From an uncultured Limnohabitans sp. (GTDB lineage Bacteria; Pseudomonadota; Gammaproteobacteria; Burkholderiales; Burkholderiaceae_C), in NCBI GenBank assembly GCA_937928195.1, contig CALEYZ010000148.1, positions 1 to 8,170 of the forward strand: a DNA stretch of 8,170 nt. Reading direction: 5' to 3'. The notes under the pieces were generated by a model that saw only the letters and a list, made by a program, of their open reading frames with translations, did no database searches and was not told the origin of the DNA. The position numbers and the translations under genes were made by a program. Shown here piece by piece: positions 1 to 6,510 of the stretch. Position 1 is the stretch's first letter, and every line of letters begins with the position of its first letter.

Positions 1-1718
1 ACTTCCAAACGCATGGGTGGGTTGACTTGGTTGATGTCGAGCAAGTTGGGCTTAGGGCCCACGAACGACACCAAGGACATCACGATGGCTTCACGGATCG
101 GGTCGATCGGTGGGTTAGTCACTTGCGCGAACAACTGCTTGAAGTAGTTGTACAGCGGCTTGTTTTTGCTAGACAACACAGCCAAGGGGCTGTCATTGCC
201 CATCGAGCCAATGCCCTCTTCGCCGTTGATGGCCATGGGTGCCATCAAGAACTTGATGTCTTCTTGGCTGTAACCGAAAGCTTGTTGGCGGTCGAGCAAG
301 GACACGGCATTGGGCTCAGCCACTTGGCCTTCGTGGCCCTTGACGTCGTCGAGCTTGATGCGGACGTTTTCAATCCATTGTTTGTAAGGCTTGGTGTTGG
401 TCATGCCAGCCTTGAGCTCTTCGTCGTCGATCATGCGACCTTGTTCAAGGTCGATCAAGAACATCTTGCCGGGCTGCAAACGCCACTTGCGCACGATCTT
501 GCTCTCAGGCACTGGCAACACGCCAGACTCAGAACCCATGATGACCATGTCGTCGTCGGTGATGCAGTAGCGTGAAGGACGCAAACCATTGCGGTCCAGC
601 GTGGCGCCGATTTGGCGGCCATCGGTGAACACGATAGAAGCTGGGCCGTCCCATGGCTCCAACATCGCTGCGTGGTATTCGTAGAAGGCCTTGCGGCGCT
701 CGTCCATGGTGGTGTGTTGTTCCCAAGGCTCTGGGATCATCATCATCACGGCTTGGCTGATGGGGTAGCCGGCCATCGTCATCAATTCGAGGCAGTTGTC
801 GAATGTGGCGGTGTCGGACTGGTCAGCGAAGCTGATGGGGTAGAGCTTTTGCAGGTCATTGGCCAGCACCGGCGAAGACATCACGCCTTCGCGCGCCTTC
901 ATCCAGTTGTAGTTGCCCTTGACTGTGTTGATCTCACCGTTGTGTGCCACATAACGGTAGGGGTGAGCCAAAGGCCATTCTGGGAACGTGTTGGTCGAGA
1001 AACGTTGGTGCACCAAGCCTAAAGCAGAGACACAACGCTCGTCTTCCAAGTCACGGAAGTAGGTACCAACTTGATCGGCCAACAGCAAGCCTTTGTACAC
1101 CACGGTACGGCTGGACATGCTAGGGATGTAGTACTCATTGCTGTGCTTCAGCTTGAGGTTTTGGATGGCCGCGCTGGCAGTTTTGCGAATGACGTACAGC
1201 TTGCGTTCGAGCGCGTCTTGCACAATCACATCAGCGCCGCGACCAATGAAGATCTGCTTCAAGACAGGTTCTTTTTCGCGCACGGTGGGCGACATGGGCA
1301 TGTCACGGTTCACCGGCACATCGCGCCAACCCAACAACACTTGGCCTTCTGCTTTGACGGCACGCTCAAGCTCTTGTTCACAAGCCATGCGGGAGGCGTG
1401 CTCTTTAGGCAAGAACACCATGCCCACACCGTACTCACCCTGCGGTGGCAGGTTGACACCTTGTTTGGCCATCTCTTCTCTGTAGAGCGCGTCAGGCAAC
1501 TGAATCAAAATACCCGCGCCATCACCCATCAACTTGTCTGCACCCACCGCACCCCGGTGGTCCAAGTTTTCAAGAATCTTCAGGGCTTGCGTGACGATGG
1601 CATGCGTTTTAGCGCCTTTGATATGGGCCACAAAGCCCACACCACAAGCGTCGTGTTCTTGAGAAGGGTCATACAGACCGGTTTGTTGCAAAGATGATTT
1701 TTCGGCAGCCGAAGTCAT
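1..1718 (-). CDS. gltB: Glutamate synthase (NADPH) large subunit, N-terminal part, cut by the window edge
   Basis: Large (alpha) subunit of NADPH-dependent glutamate synthase, which moves the amide nitrogen of glutamine onto 2-oxoglutarate to give glutamate in the cytoplasm; it works with GltD, which lies outside the window. The frame is open from the ATG at 1718 to the left edge: 572 complete codons, about a third of the usual ~1,500-residue protein. The N-terminus carries a short propeptide, and Cys25 in the context HDACGVGF is the expected glutaminase nucleophile exposed by cleavage. Downstream are the class II amidotransferase signatures: DHRGAVGADK, FSTNTFPEWPLAHPYRY followed by HNGEINT near residue 260, and DRNGLRPSRY near residue 378. 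The visible end (VGPKPNLLDINQ) is the start of the central domain. The start is supported by AGGAG at 1725-1729, 6 nt upstream, and by a promoter just before it. No frameshift or missing catalytic residue is seen in this part. Confidence 0.96.
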   Translation of the reverse strand, partial: MTSAAEKSSLQQTGLYDPSQEHDACGVGFVAHIKGAKTHAIVTQALKILENLDHRGAVGADKLMGDGAGILIQLPDALYREEMAKQGVNLPPQGEYGVGMVFLPKEHASRMACEQELERAVKAEGQVLLGWRDVPVNRDMPMSPTVREKEPVLKQIFIGRGADVIVQDALERKLYVIRKTASAAIQNLKLKHSNEYYIPSMSSRTVVYKGLLLADQVGTYFRDLEDERCVSALGLVHQRFSTNTFPEWPLAHPYRYVAHNGEINTVKGNYNWMKAREGVMSSPVLANDLQKLYPISFADQSDTATFDNCLELMTMAGYPISQAVMMMIPEPWEQHTTMDERRKAFYEYHAAMLEPWDGPASIVFTDGRQIGATLDRNGLRPSRYCITDDDMVIMGSESGVLPVPESKIVRKWRLQPGKMFLIDLEQGRMIDDEELKAGMTNTKPYKQWIENVRIKLDDVKGHEGQVAEPNAVSLLDRQQAFGYSQEDIKFLMAPMAINGEEGIGSMGNDSPLAVLSSKNKPLYNYFKQLFAQVTNPPIDPIREAIVMSLVSFVGPKPNLLDINQVNPPMRLE

Positions 1719-1724
1719 GGCGCA

Positions 1725-1729
1725 CTCCT
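1725..1729 (-). promoter_or_regulatory. Ribosome binding site of gltB
   Basis: AGGAG on the minus strand, 6 nt before the ATG at 1718. It is a strong Shine-Dalgarno match and fixes the gltB start. Confidence 0.8.
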
Positions 1730-1751
1730 AAAGATATTTCGCGGGAACGTG

Positions 1752-1780
1752 AGCATATTGCATTGCAACAAAAATGCCAA
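1752..1780 (-). promoter_or_regulatory. Predicted sigma-70 promoter of gltB
   Basis: On the minus strand, TTGGCA (1775-1780; 5 of 6 to the -35 consensus) and TATGCT (1752-1757; 4 of 6 to the -10 consensus) are separated by exactly 17 bp. Transcription would start near 1745, giving a leader of roughly 27 nt that includes the AGGAG site. The -35 box ends 6 bp from the boundary of the transposase unit at 1787, so the core promoter is intact but anything that once lay upstream of it has been displaced. It is found by eye and not experimentally shown. Confidence 0.6.
1758..1768. promoter_or_regulatory. 11 bp dyad in the gltB promoter spacer, possible operator
   Basis: TTGCATTGCAA is a perfect palindrome with 5 bp arms around one central base. 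It lies between the predicted -35 and -10 boxes and touches the -10 box. A protein bound here would block RNA polymerase, so a repressor site is possible. The regulator is unknown, and a dyad this short can arise by chance. Confidence 0.3.
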
Positions 1781-1786
1781 GAAAAA

Positions 1787-1817
1787 TAATTGGGGTCAGA
1801 TCAACATTAATTTCTTT
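1787..1817 (+). repeat. Left outer copy of the 31 bp inverted repeat
   Basis: Begins TAATTGGGGTCAGATCAACA and is the exact reverse complement of 2614-2644. TAA TTG (1787-1792) can pair with CAA (1802-1804) and TTA (1807-1809) around a nine-base loop GGGTCAGAT, with a two-base bulge. It borders the gltB promoter. Confidence 0.85.
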
Positions 1818-1834
1818 TATTTTTCAAAATCAAT

Positions 1835-1860
1835 TAATTGGGGACAGATCAATTTTAAAT
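1835..1860 (+). repeat. Inner, diverged copy of the same repeat
   Basis: Same orientation as the left outer copy and 48 bp inside it; 22 of 26 positions agree. The loop reads GGGACAGAT in place of GGGTCAGAT. Here AATTG (1836-1840) pairs directly with CAATT (1850-1854), giving a 5 bp stem without a bulge. The changes fall mostly in the bulge region, one loop position and the tail, and the pairing core is kept. The surrounding stretch from about 1780 to 1880 is strongly AT-rich. Confidence 0.7.
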
Positions 1861-1903
1861 AAAAAGTACTTATTTCAATCAGTTTTTGAGCCTCTGACTG
1901 GCT

Positions 1904-2596
1904 TTATTGGGATTTTTTGAAAGGCCTGCCGGCTTTTTGCGGCAAGATTTGACGTTGCGTCGCCTTTTGCAAGGACTTCAGAAACTCAGGCCGACCCAGC
2001 ACACGCCCCTTCAAGGCCGACTCAGTCAAGTCTTTTTGGAGGGCAGCAGACAAGCCCGACGCCACAAACTCAGCGTACGCAGCTTCCCTGGCAAAAGGCG
2101 TGTTGCCCAAGCCCCAATAGAGTGCGTGTGGCGTCACCAACTTGTCGATTTTTTGGCCAATCAGGTGCTTGTAACTGGACCAGTTGAAAGCCTCTGCCGA
2201 CTCCGCCACGCCAGCTCGGACGGGATTTAAATCAATGTAGGCCATGCAAGTGAGGAGATAGGCTTCAGAGTCAACCACCGAGGACTTGTAGCGACCTTCC
2301 CAAAGGGTGCCACTCCTGTTGTGGCGTTTGTTGAAATAGCGCACGTAAGTTCTGCCCACCGATTGCATCATCAAGGACATGGCCTCTTCGCTGGGTGGCG
2401 TCAACAACATGTGAAAGTGATTGTCGAGCAGCACGTACGCGTTCACAGCCACTTTGTGGCGCTGTGATTCCTCCAGCCAAAGGCTGTAAAGCATCTTGCG
2501 GTCGGCATCGTCCAGCACGATGGGCTGGCGATTATTTCCCCGCTGAATCACATGGTGCGGGTAACCTGGAAGGGCTAAACGAGGTTGACGGGCCAT
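1904..2596 (-). CDS. REP-associated tyrosine transposase (RAYT), Y1/HUH superfamily
   Basis: A 230-residue single-strand DNA transposase of the IS200-like Y1 superfamily. The domain runs from about residue 5 to 135: PGYPHHVIQRGNNRQ near the N-terminus, the metal-binding HUH motif as H60-F-H62 within DNHFHMLL, RSGTLWEGRYKS at about 94-105, and the expected nucleophile Tyr120 in YIDLNPVRAG. All catalytic parts are present and the frame is unbroken, so the enzyme looks functional. A basic C-terminal extension of about 90 residues (LGRPEFL, then AGRPFKKSQ) makes it longer than short RAYTs of about 165 residues; such tails occur in many RAYT-type proteins. In known RAYTs the protein recognises and cuts REP hairpins, so the flanking repeats are its likely substrate. 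The ATG at 2596 lies 45 bp after the methyltransferase stop. No clear Shine-Dalgarno precedes it, suggesting weak expression or expression by read-through from the operon. Confidence 0.92.
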   Translation of the reverse strand: MARQPRLALPGYPHHVIQRGNNRQPIVLDDADRKMLYSLWLEESQRHKVAVNAYVLLDNHFHMLLTPPSEEAMSLMMQSVGRTYVRYFNKRHNRSGTLWEGRYKSSVVDSEAYLLTCMAYIDLNPVRAGVAESAEAFNWSSYKHLIGQKIDKLVTPHALYWGLGNTPFAREAAYAEFVASGLSAALQKDLTESALKGRVLGRPEFLKSLQKATQRQILPQKAGRPFKKSQ

Positions 2597-2613
2597 GGTC
2601 GAATGCTAACCCG

Positions 2614-2644
2614 AAAGAAATTAATGTTGATCTGACCCCAATTA
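2614..2644 (-). repeat. Right copy of the 31 bp inverted repeat, containing the upstream gene's stop codon
   Basis: Exact inverted partner of 1787-1817. On the minus strand it reads into the unit from the methyltransferase side. Its first bases supply the TAA (2642-2644) that ends the methyltransferase gene. TTAA (2621-2624) and TTG (2627-2629) can pair with CAA (2639-2641) and TTAA (2642-2645) around the loop at 2630-2638, with bases 2625-2626 bulged. Confidence 0.85.
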
Positions 2645-3562
2645 AGGGTATCGCGATGCAAGGGCTTCGGTGAGGCCGAATTCAGTCAGGAGGGCTTGGA
2701 GGCGGTCGGCGGCGCCGGCTTTGGGACGGCCGGTATAACGGGCCAGGATGAGTTCGTTTTTCATGCTGTGCTCCCAACCCACCAGTTCGGTCACAGTGAC
2801 GGTGTAGCCTTTGGACTCGAGGTACAAACAGCGCAGGACGTTGGTGAGTTGACTGCCAATTTCGCGGGTGTGCAAAGGGTGACGCCAGAGTTCGGCCAAG
2901 GGGGTTCTGGACAAATTCAAGGCTTTGTTCTGGCGCAATTTGGCCGCCACTTCGGCCTGGCAGCAAGGCACCAAAACCATGGCACGGGCTTTTTTCAGCA
3001 AACCAAACGCAATGGCGTCGTCGGTGGCAGTGTCACAAGCATGAAGCGCTGTCACCACATCGATTTGGGCTGGCATCAACTCAGACTGTGACGACTCGGC
3101 CACCGAGGTGTTCAAAAAGACCATGCGCTGAAAGTCCAGATGCTGCGCCAAAGCACGGGAGGCCTCGACCAACTCGGCACGGGTTTCAATGCCGTAAATG
3201 TGACCTTGCGACAGCTGTTTGAAAAACAAGTCGTAAACAATGAAGCCCAAATAAGACTTACCAGCACCATGATCGGCCAAGGTCAGGCCTTGGGTTTGCA
3301 CAGACTTTTGGGCCTTTTCTGCAGCATGGACCTTCAATGACTTGGCCGCATCTTCCTCCGCCAACTCCTTCAGAATCTTTTCAATGAACTGGTACAGGTG
3401 CAAGACCTGTTTGAGTTTTCGGCGGGAGTCTTGGTTCAGCTTGCCTTCACGTGTGAGGATGTGCAGCGCTTTCAGCAACTCAATGGACTGACCAGGACGC
3501 AAGTCAAGGTCCAGGGTCTTGGCCGCATCGGGCTTGGCTTTATTTTTTGTCATCGGTGTCAT
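2642..3562 (-). CDS. Class I SAM-dependent methyltransferase, substrate unknown (Methyltransf_32-like)
   Basis: A 306-residue soluble protein. A helical N-terminal part (about 20-85, rich in Lys and Glu) precedes a Rossmann methyltransferase core. Motif I is LADHGAGKSYLGF (Asp97 to Gly101-Lys102), and the acidic residue that would bind the SAM ribose is Glu126 in GIETR. HACDTATDD (174-182) and VPCCQAE (198-204) are hallmark motifs of the family I know as Methyltransf_32, related to the methyltransferase part of eukaryotic GSTCD. The substrate is not known; RNA or a small molecule are both open. Two starts are possible, ATG at 3562 or at 3553, and neither has a good Shine-Dalgarno. Both overlap the end of the DUF1415 gene, which points to translational coupling. 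The TAA stop at 2642-2644 lies within the terminal repeat of the transposase unit, so the natural C-terminus may have been longer or different. Confidence 0.85.
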   Translation of the reverse strand: MTPMTKNKAKPDAAKTLDLDLRPGQSIELLKALHILTREGKLNQDSRRKLKQVLHLYQFIEKILKELAEEDAAKSLKVHAAEKAQKSVQTQGLTLADHGAGKSYLGFIVYDLFFKQLSQGHIYGIETRAELVEASRALAQHLDFQRMVFLNTSVAESSQSELMPAQIDVVTALHACDTATDDAIAFGLLKKARAMVLVPCCQAEVAAKLRQNKALNLSRTPLAELWRHPLHTREIGSQLTNVLRCLYLESKGYTVTVTELVGWEHSMKNELILARYTGRPKAGAADRLQALLTEFGLTEALASRYP

Positions 3563-4124
3563 TCTGAGGCTGCGAAGGCCCCACGTTCAAGTCTTGCCAA
3601 CCCTGCAACCCCAATCGGTTCATGGTGGCCATGTTGACTTCAAAAATAGCTTCAGCGTCCGGAAATGCCGCAACCGCTCGGTCAATGCTGGCCTCGCGGA
3701 TCAAGTGCAGCGTGGGGTACGGCGAACGGTTGGTGAAGTTGGTGATGTCGTCTTCATCGGTGCCTGCAAATTGGTACTGCGGGTGAAAGCTGGCGATCTG
3801 AATGACTCCTTCCAAATCCAATGCCAGCAAACAATCGTCGGCCACGTTCAAGAAGTCGTTGTAATCGTAGAAATCTTGCAACAGATTTTGAACCACCAAA
3901 ACCGTAGTGTCGCGCACCGAAGGCGCCAGCGCGACCAAGTTGCGCAATTCGCTCAGCAAATCGTCACGCAAAGCTTCCAGATCAGCAGCAGAACTGACCG
4001 CGCAATGCACCTGCCCTTTGACATACACCGCCTTGGCGAAAGGGCACAAATTCAAACCAATCACGGCACGCTCCAACCAGCGCAGCGTGTCTTGCACCAT
4101 GACCTCAGCACGAACAGTTTTCAT
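3540..4124 (-). CDS. DUF1415 family protein, function unknown
   Basis: A 194-residue cytoplasmic protein of the DUF1415 family. Recognisable conserved blocks are NLCPFAKAVY (25-34), DFYDYNDFL (84-92) and IQIASFHPQYQFAGT (108-122), followed by NRSPYPTLHLIRE (132-144). No signal peptide or membrane segment is seen. The conserved Cys27 and the polar FHPQYQFAGT block look like an active or binding site, but no activity is established that I know of. The frame is open further upstream to 4247, but the ATG at 4124 is chosen because AGGAGG (4129-4134) lies 4 nt before it and the family pattern begins there. The start overlaps the transporter stop as ATGA, so the two are likely translationally coupled. 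The last 20 or so residues are polar and poorly structured. Confidence 0.9.
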   Translation of the reverse strand: MKTVRAEVMVQDTLRWLERAVIGLNLCPFAKAVYVKGQVHCAVSSAADLEALRDDLLSELRNLVALAPSVRDTTVLVVQNLLQDFYDYNDFLNVADDCLLALDLEGVIQIASFHPQYQFAGTDEDDITNFTNRSPYPTLHLIREASIDRAVAAFPDAEAIFEVNMATMNRLGLQGWQDLNVGPSQPQNDTDDKK

Positions 4125-5374
4125 GCGGCCTCCTGTTGAACCTTTAAGGCTTTGGCGATCAAAAGGGACATGACCCAACCGCCGACACAGCACAAGCCGG
4201 TGGCCGTCCAGGTCCATTGCCATCCCCCCACTTGCGAAGCCAACCAAGCAACGGCCGGAGGCCCTGCAAATTGCCCCGCGGCCGATCCTTGCTGCATCCA
4301 GCCCACGGTGGTGGACACATTGCGCTCATGAGGTGCCAAACGCACCGCCAAAGAAAACAAAGTTCCCGGCACCAAACCACCCCACGACGAAAACAACAAG
4401 ACCCCCACGTAACGCAACCAAGGGCTTGAGGCTGTCCATTCCGTGAAAGCCACGAACGAGCCCAAGGCCATGGCCATGAACCCCATCCCCAACAAGATAC
4501 TGGGATGCAGTCCTCGTTGCAACAAACGCCCCGAGGCCATGTTGCCGCCCATGTTGACCGCCGCAGCAATGGCAGTGAGTCCACCCAAGGTGGCACCTGA
4601 TAAACCAGCCTGCGTATAAATAGAAGGCAAGAACCCGACCACTGCCAACCACTGGCCCGAGTACATGGCAAAGCACAGTGCCACCAGCCAAGGTCCTGGT
4701 GCTGTGAGGGTTTCACGCAAGCGTTGTGGCCATGCCACTTGAGCGGCTGATACAGGCGAGTTCGACGATTGCGTCTTGTGATCATGGTCACTCACCGCAT
4801 CGGCCGGCACCACACGCCATAACACCAGCGCCATGGCCCAGGACAACACCGCAAACAAACACCACCATGTTTGCCAACCCAATGAGGGCAACCACAAAGG
4901 CCCCACCAGCAAAGTGAGCGCCGTGCCAGCAGGCATGTACGCGCCCCAATAGCCCAAGAGTTTGCGCACTTGCTGCGCGTTGACCAATTTGCGAATGAGG
5001 CCGGGGGCAGGCAAAGTGACCCACAGAAAACCGAAGCCCTCCAACGCACGCCACCACATCAACTCGGCCACACTTTGCGCCAACGCGCCCATGGCACTGG
5101 CCACACCCAAAACCGTTAAGCCCGTCAGCATGCTGCGGCGCAGTCCGAAACCATCGGCCGACAAGCCCACCGCCAAGGCCAAGGTCATGCCCGCCAACTG
5201 CACCAACGACAACAAGAAACCCGATTGCATCAAACTCAAGCCCAGGCTTTGACTTAAAGCCGGCAAGGCTGGCGGTAATTTGCCAATCTGCAAAGCGGCC
5301 ACCACGCCTGAAAAAATGACGACCAGTGCAGCCGCCTGCGACGACTTGTTCTGCGCAATTGACTGCGTGTTCAT
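4121..5374 (-). CDS. Major facilitator superfamily transporter
   Basis: A 417-residue inner-membrane secondary transporter with about twelve hydrophobic segments in two halves. The first half includes segments at about 15-32 and 52-72. The loop after the second holds GLSADGFGLRRSM, a version of the MFS motif A between TM2 and TM3. A polar, His- and Ser-rich stretch at about 197-222 is the usual central cytoplasmic loop. The second half starts near 230 and ends in a short polar tail. The sequence resembles CynX/NimT-like permeases, but the substrate cannot be read from it, and export is as possible as import. Its ATG overlaps the dgt stop as ATGA, and its own TGA overlaps the DUF1415 ATG in the same way, so it is built into the operon. 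No strong Shine-Dalgarno is seen, so it probably depends on coupling to dgt translation. Confidence 0.88.
   Translation of the reverse strand: MNTQSIAQNKSSQAAALVVIFSGVVAALQIGKLPPALPALSQSLGLSLMQSGFLLSLVQLAGMTLALAVGLSADGFGLRRSMLTGLTVLGVASAMGALAQSVAELMWWRALEGFGFLWVTLPAPGLIRKLVNAQQVRKLLGYWGAYMPAGTALTLLVGPLWLPSLGWQTWWCLFAVLSWAMALVLWRVVPADAVSDHDHKTQSSNSPVSAAQVAWPQRLRETLTAPGPWLVALCFAMYSGQWLAVVGFLPSIYTQAGLSGATLGGLTAIAAAVNMGGNMASGRLLQRGLHPSILLGMGFMAMALGSFVAFTEWTASSPWLRYVGVLLFSSWGGLVPGTLFSLAVRLAPHERNVSTTVGWMQQGSAAGQFAGPPAVAWLASQVGGWQWTWTATGLCCVGGWVMSLLIAKALKVQQEAA
4129..4134 (-). promoter_or_regulatory. Ribosome binding site that sets the DUF1415 start
   Basis: A perfect AGGAGG on the minus strand, 4 nt before the ATG at 4124 and inside the 3' end of the transporter gene. 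It argues against the longer open frame beginning at 4247. Confidence 0.8.
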
Positions 5375-6510
5375 GCCAACAATCGACGCCCCGTCAGGCG
5401 CTCATGTTCACGTGCGGCAAATCGGTCGGTCATGCCTGCGATGTAATCGGCCACTGCACGCGGTGTTTCTGCGCGTGCAGAAAAATCAGGCGACATTTCT
5501 TGCGGACGGCTGAGATAAGCATCAAACAATTCACGCACCACCACTTGGGCATTGGCGGTGGTGTCCATGACCTGAGGATGGCGGTACAGGTGCTTGAACA
5601 AAAATGACTTCATCACTTTGACCTGCTCGGCCATCTTTTCACCAAAGGCCACCGTGGGGCCTAACAAGCGCGCCTCGTCGGCACTGCGCGGCTGATGCTG
5701 GTGCAGTTTGGAACGTGTGGTGTCAATCACATCGTAGACCTGATCACTCAACATGCGGCGAATGGTTTCATACAGCAAGCGCCGAGTTTTGCTGGCCTCA
5801 GCCAAGCCGGGGTGCTGCGCCAGCGTGACCGATTTGTAATGCGCAAACAAAGGCACTTCGTCCATTTGCGACAGCGTGAGCAAGCCCGAGCGCACACCGT
5901 CGTCAATGTCGTGTGCGTTGTAAGCGATGGCATCGGCCAGGTTGCACAACTGCGCTTCTAAGCTGGGTTGTGTGCCCTTCAAAAACCGATGCGCCACTCC
6001 GCCTGGCTCTTGTGCTTCGATCAACAGCGCATTGCGCTGGGCGCAGTGTTTCAAAATGCCTTCGCGTGTTTCGAAGCTGAGATTCAAGCCCTCAAATTCT
6101 GGGTAACGCTCTTCCAAATGGTCCACCACGCGCAAGCTTTGCAGATTGTGCTCAAACCCCCCGTAAGCCTTCATGCACTCGTTCAGTGTGTCTTGCCCCG
6201 CGTGGCCAAACGGCGTGTGGCCCAAATCATGCGCCAGCGCAACCGCTTCCACCAAGTCTTCGTTCAATCCCAATGAGCGTGCGATGGAACGCCCCAGCTG
6301 CGCCACTTCCAAAGAATGCGTGAGCCGGGTGCGAAACAAATCACCTTCGTGATTTAAAAAAACTTGCGTCTTGTACACCAAGCGCCGAAACGCCGTGGAG
6401 TGAACAATGCGATCGCGATCGCGCTGGAAATCATTGCGCGTGGGTGCGGGCACTTCGGTGTGCCGACGCCCGCGGGATTGTTCAGCATGACATGCGTAGG
6501 CTTCAAGCAC
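5371..6510 (-). CDS. dgt: Deoxyguanosinetriphosphate triphosphohydrolase-like protein (HD domain)
   Basis: A 379-residue HD-superfamily phosphohydrolase that removes triphosphate from dNTPs, giving the deoxynucleoside. The metal-binding set is visible: His65 in RLTHSLEV, His94-Asp95 in AHDLGHTPFGH, and Asp193 in LADAIAYNAHDIDD. The N-terminal RGRRH and RDRDRIVHSTAFRRLVYKTQVF blocks are typical of the family. The length fits the short dGTPase-like type rather than the ~505-residue E. coli Dgt, so substrate preference may be broader than dGTP. The start is a GTG at 6510; an in-frame TGA lies five codons upstream and no other early start is available. It overlaps the end of aroB by 8 bp, consistent with coupled translation. 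It follows aroB in many betaproteobacteria; the reason for that pairing is not known. Confidence 0.93.
   Translation of the reverse strand: MLEAYACHAEQSRGRRHTEVPAPTRNDFQRDRDRIVHSTAFRRLVYKTQVFLNHEGDLFRTRLTHSLEVAQLGRSIARSLGLNEDLVEAVALAHDLGHTPFGHAGQDTLNECMKAYGGFEHNLQSLRVVDHLEERYPEFEGLNLSFETREGILKHCAQRNALLIEAQEPGGVAHRFLKGTQPSLEAQLCNLADAIAYNAHDIDDGVRSGLLTLSQMDEVPLFAHYKSVTLAQHPGLAEASKTRRLLYETIRRMLSDQVYDVIDTTRSKLHQHQPRSADEARLLGPTVAFGEKMAEQVKVMKSFLFKHLYRHPQVMDTTANAQVVVRELFDAYLSRPQEMSPDFSARAETPRAVADYIAGMTDRFAAREHERLTGRRLLA

Larger units (their letters stand above)
1787..2644 (-). mobile_element. RAYT transposase unit bounded by 31 bp perfect inverted repeats
   Basis: An 858 bp unit holding one gene, a Y1/HUH transposase of the REP-associated (RAYT) type, between inverted copies of a 31 bp repeat (1787-1817 and 2614-2644) that match at every position. 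The match stops at both outer edges (1786 against 2645) and at the inner edge (1818 against 2613), so the borders are sharp. No target duplication is visible in the flanks, as expected for single-strand HUH transposition. A third, diverged repeat copy lies inside the left end at 1835-1860. The layout resembles REP-RAYT loci, in which a domesticated-looking transposase is flanked by inverted REP sequences. It differs from classical IS200, which lacks long inverted ends. The unit lies between the methyltransferase gene and gltB and its gene points the same way as both. Confidence 0.75.

Noticed and set aside
27..575. Long plus-strand open frames, for example 27-575, 1071-1697, 3519-4139 and 6593-7534.
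   Set aside because: They lie antisense to well-recognised minus-strand genes and their translations match no family I know; they follow from the codon use of the real genes.
1861..1906. A rho-independent terminator after the RAYT gene (AGCC/GGCT stem, or AAGTACTT before a T-rich stretch).
   Set aside because: The first stem is not followed by a T run and the second has no loop, so neither is convincing.
1787..2644. A classical DDE insertion sequence with terminal inverted repeats and a target duplication.
   Set aside because: The protein is a Y1/HUH enzyme with HFH and Tyr motifs, and the flanks (AAAAA on the left, AGGGT on the right) show no duplication.
4125..4247. A longer DUF1415 protein beginning at 4247.
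   Set aside because: The extra 41 residues lie in the transporter gene and do not look like the family, and a perfect AGGAGG supports 4124.
6408..6425. GCGATCGC repeats in dgt, similar to the HIP1 motif of cyanobacteria.
   Set aside because: One overlapping pair within conserved codons for an Arg/Asp stretch; there is no pattern across the window.
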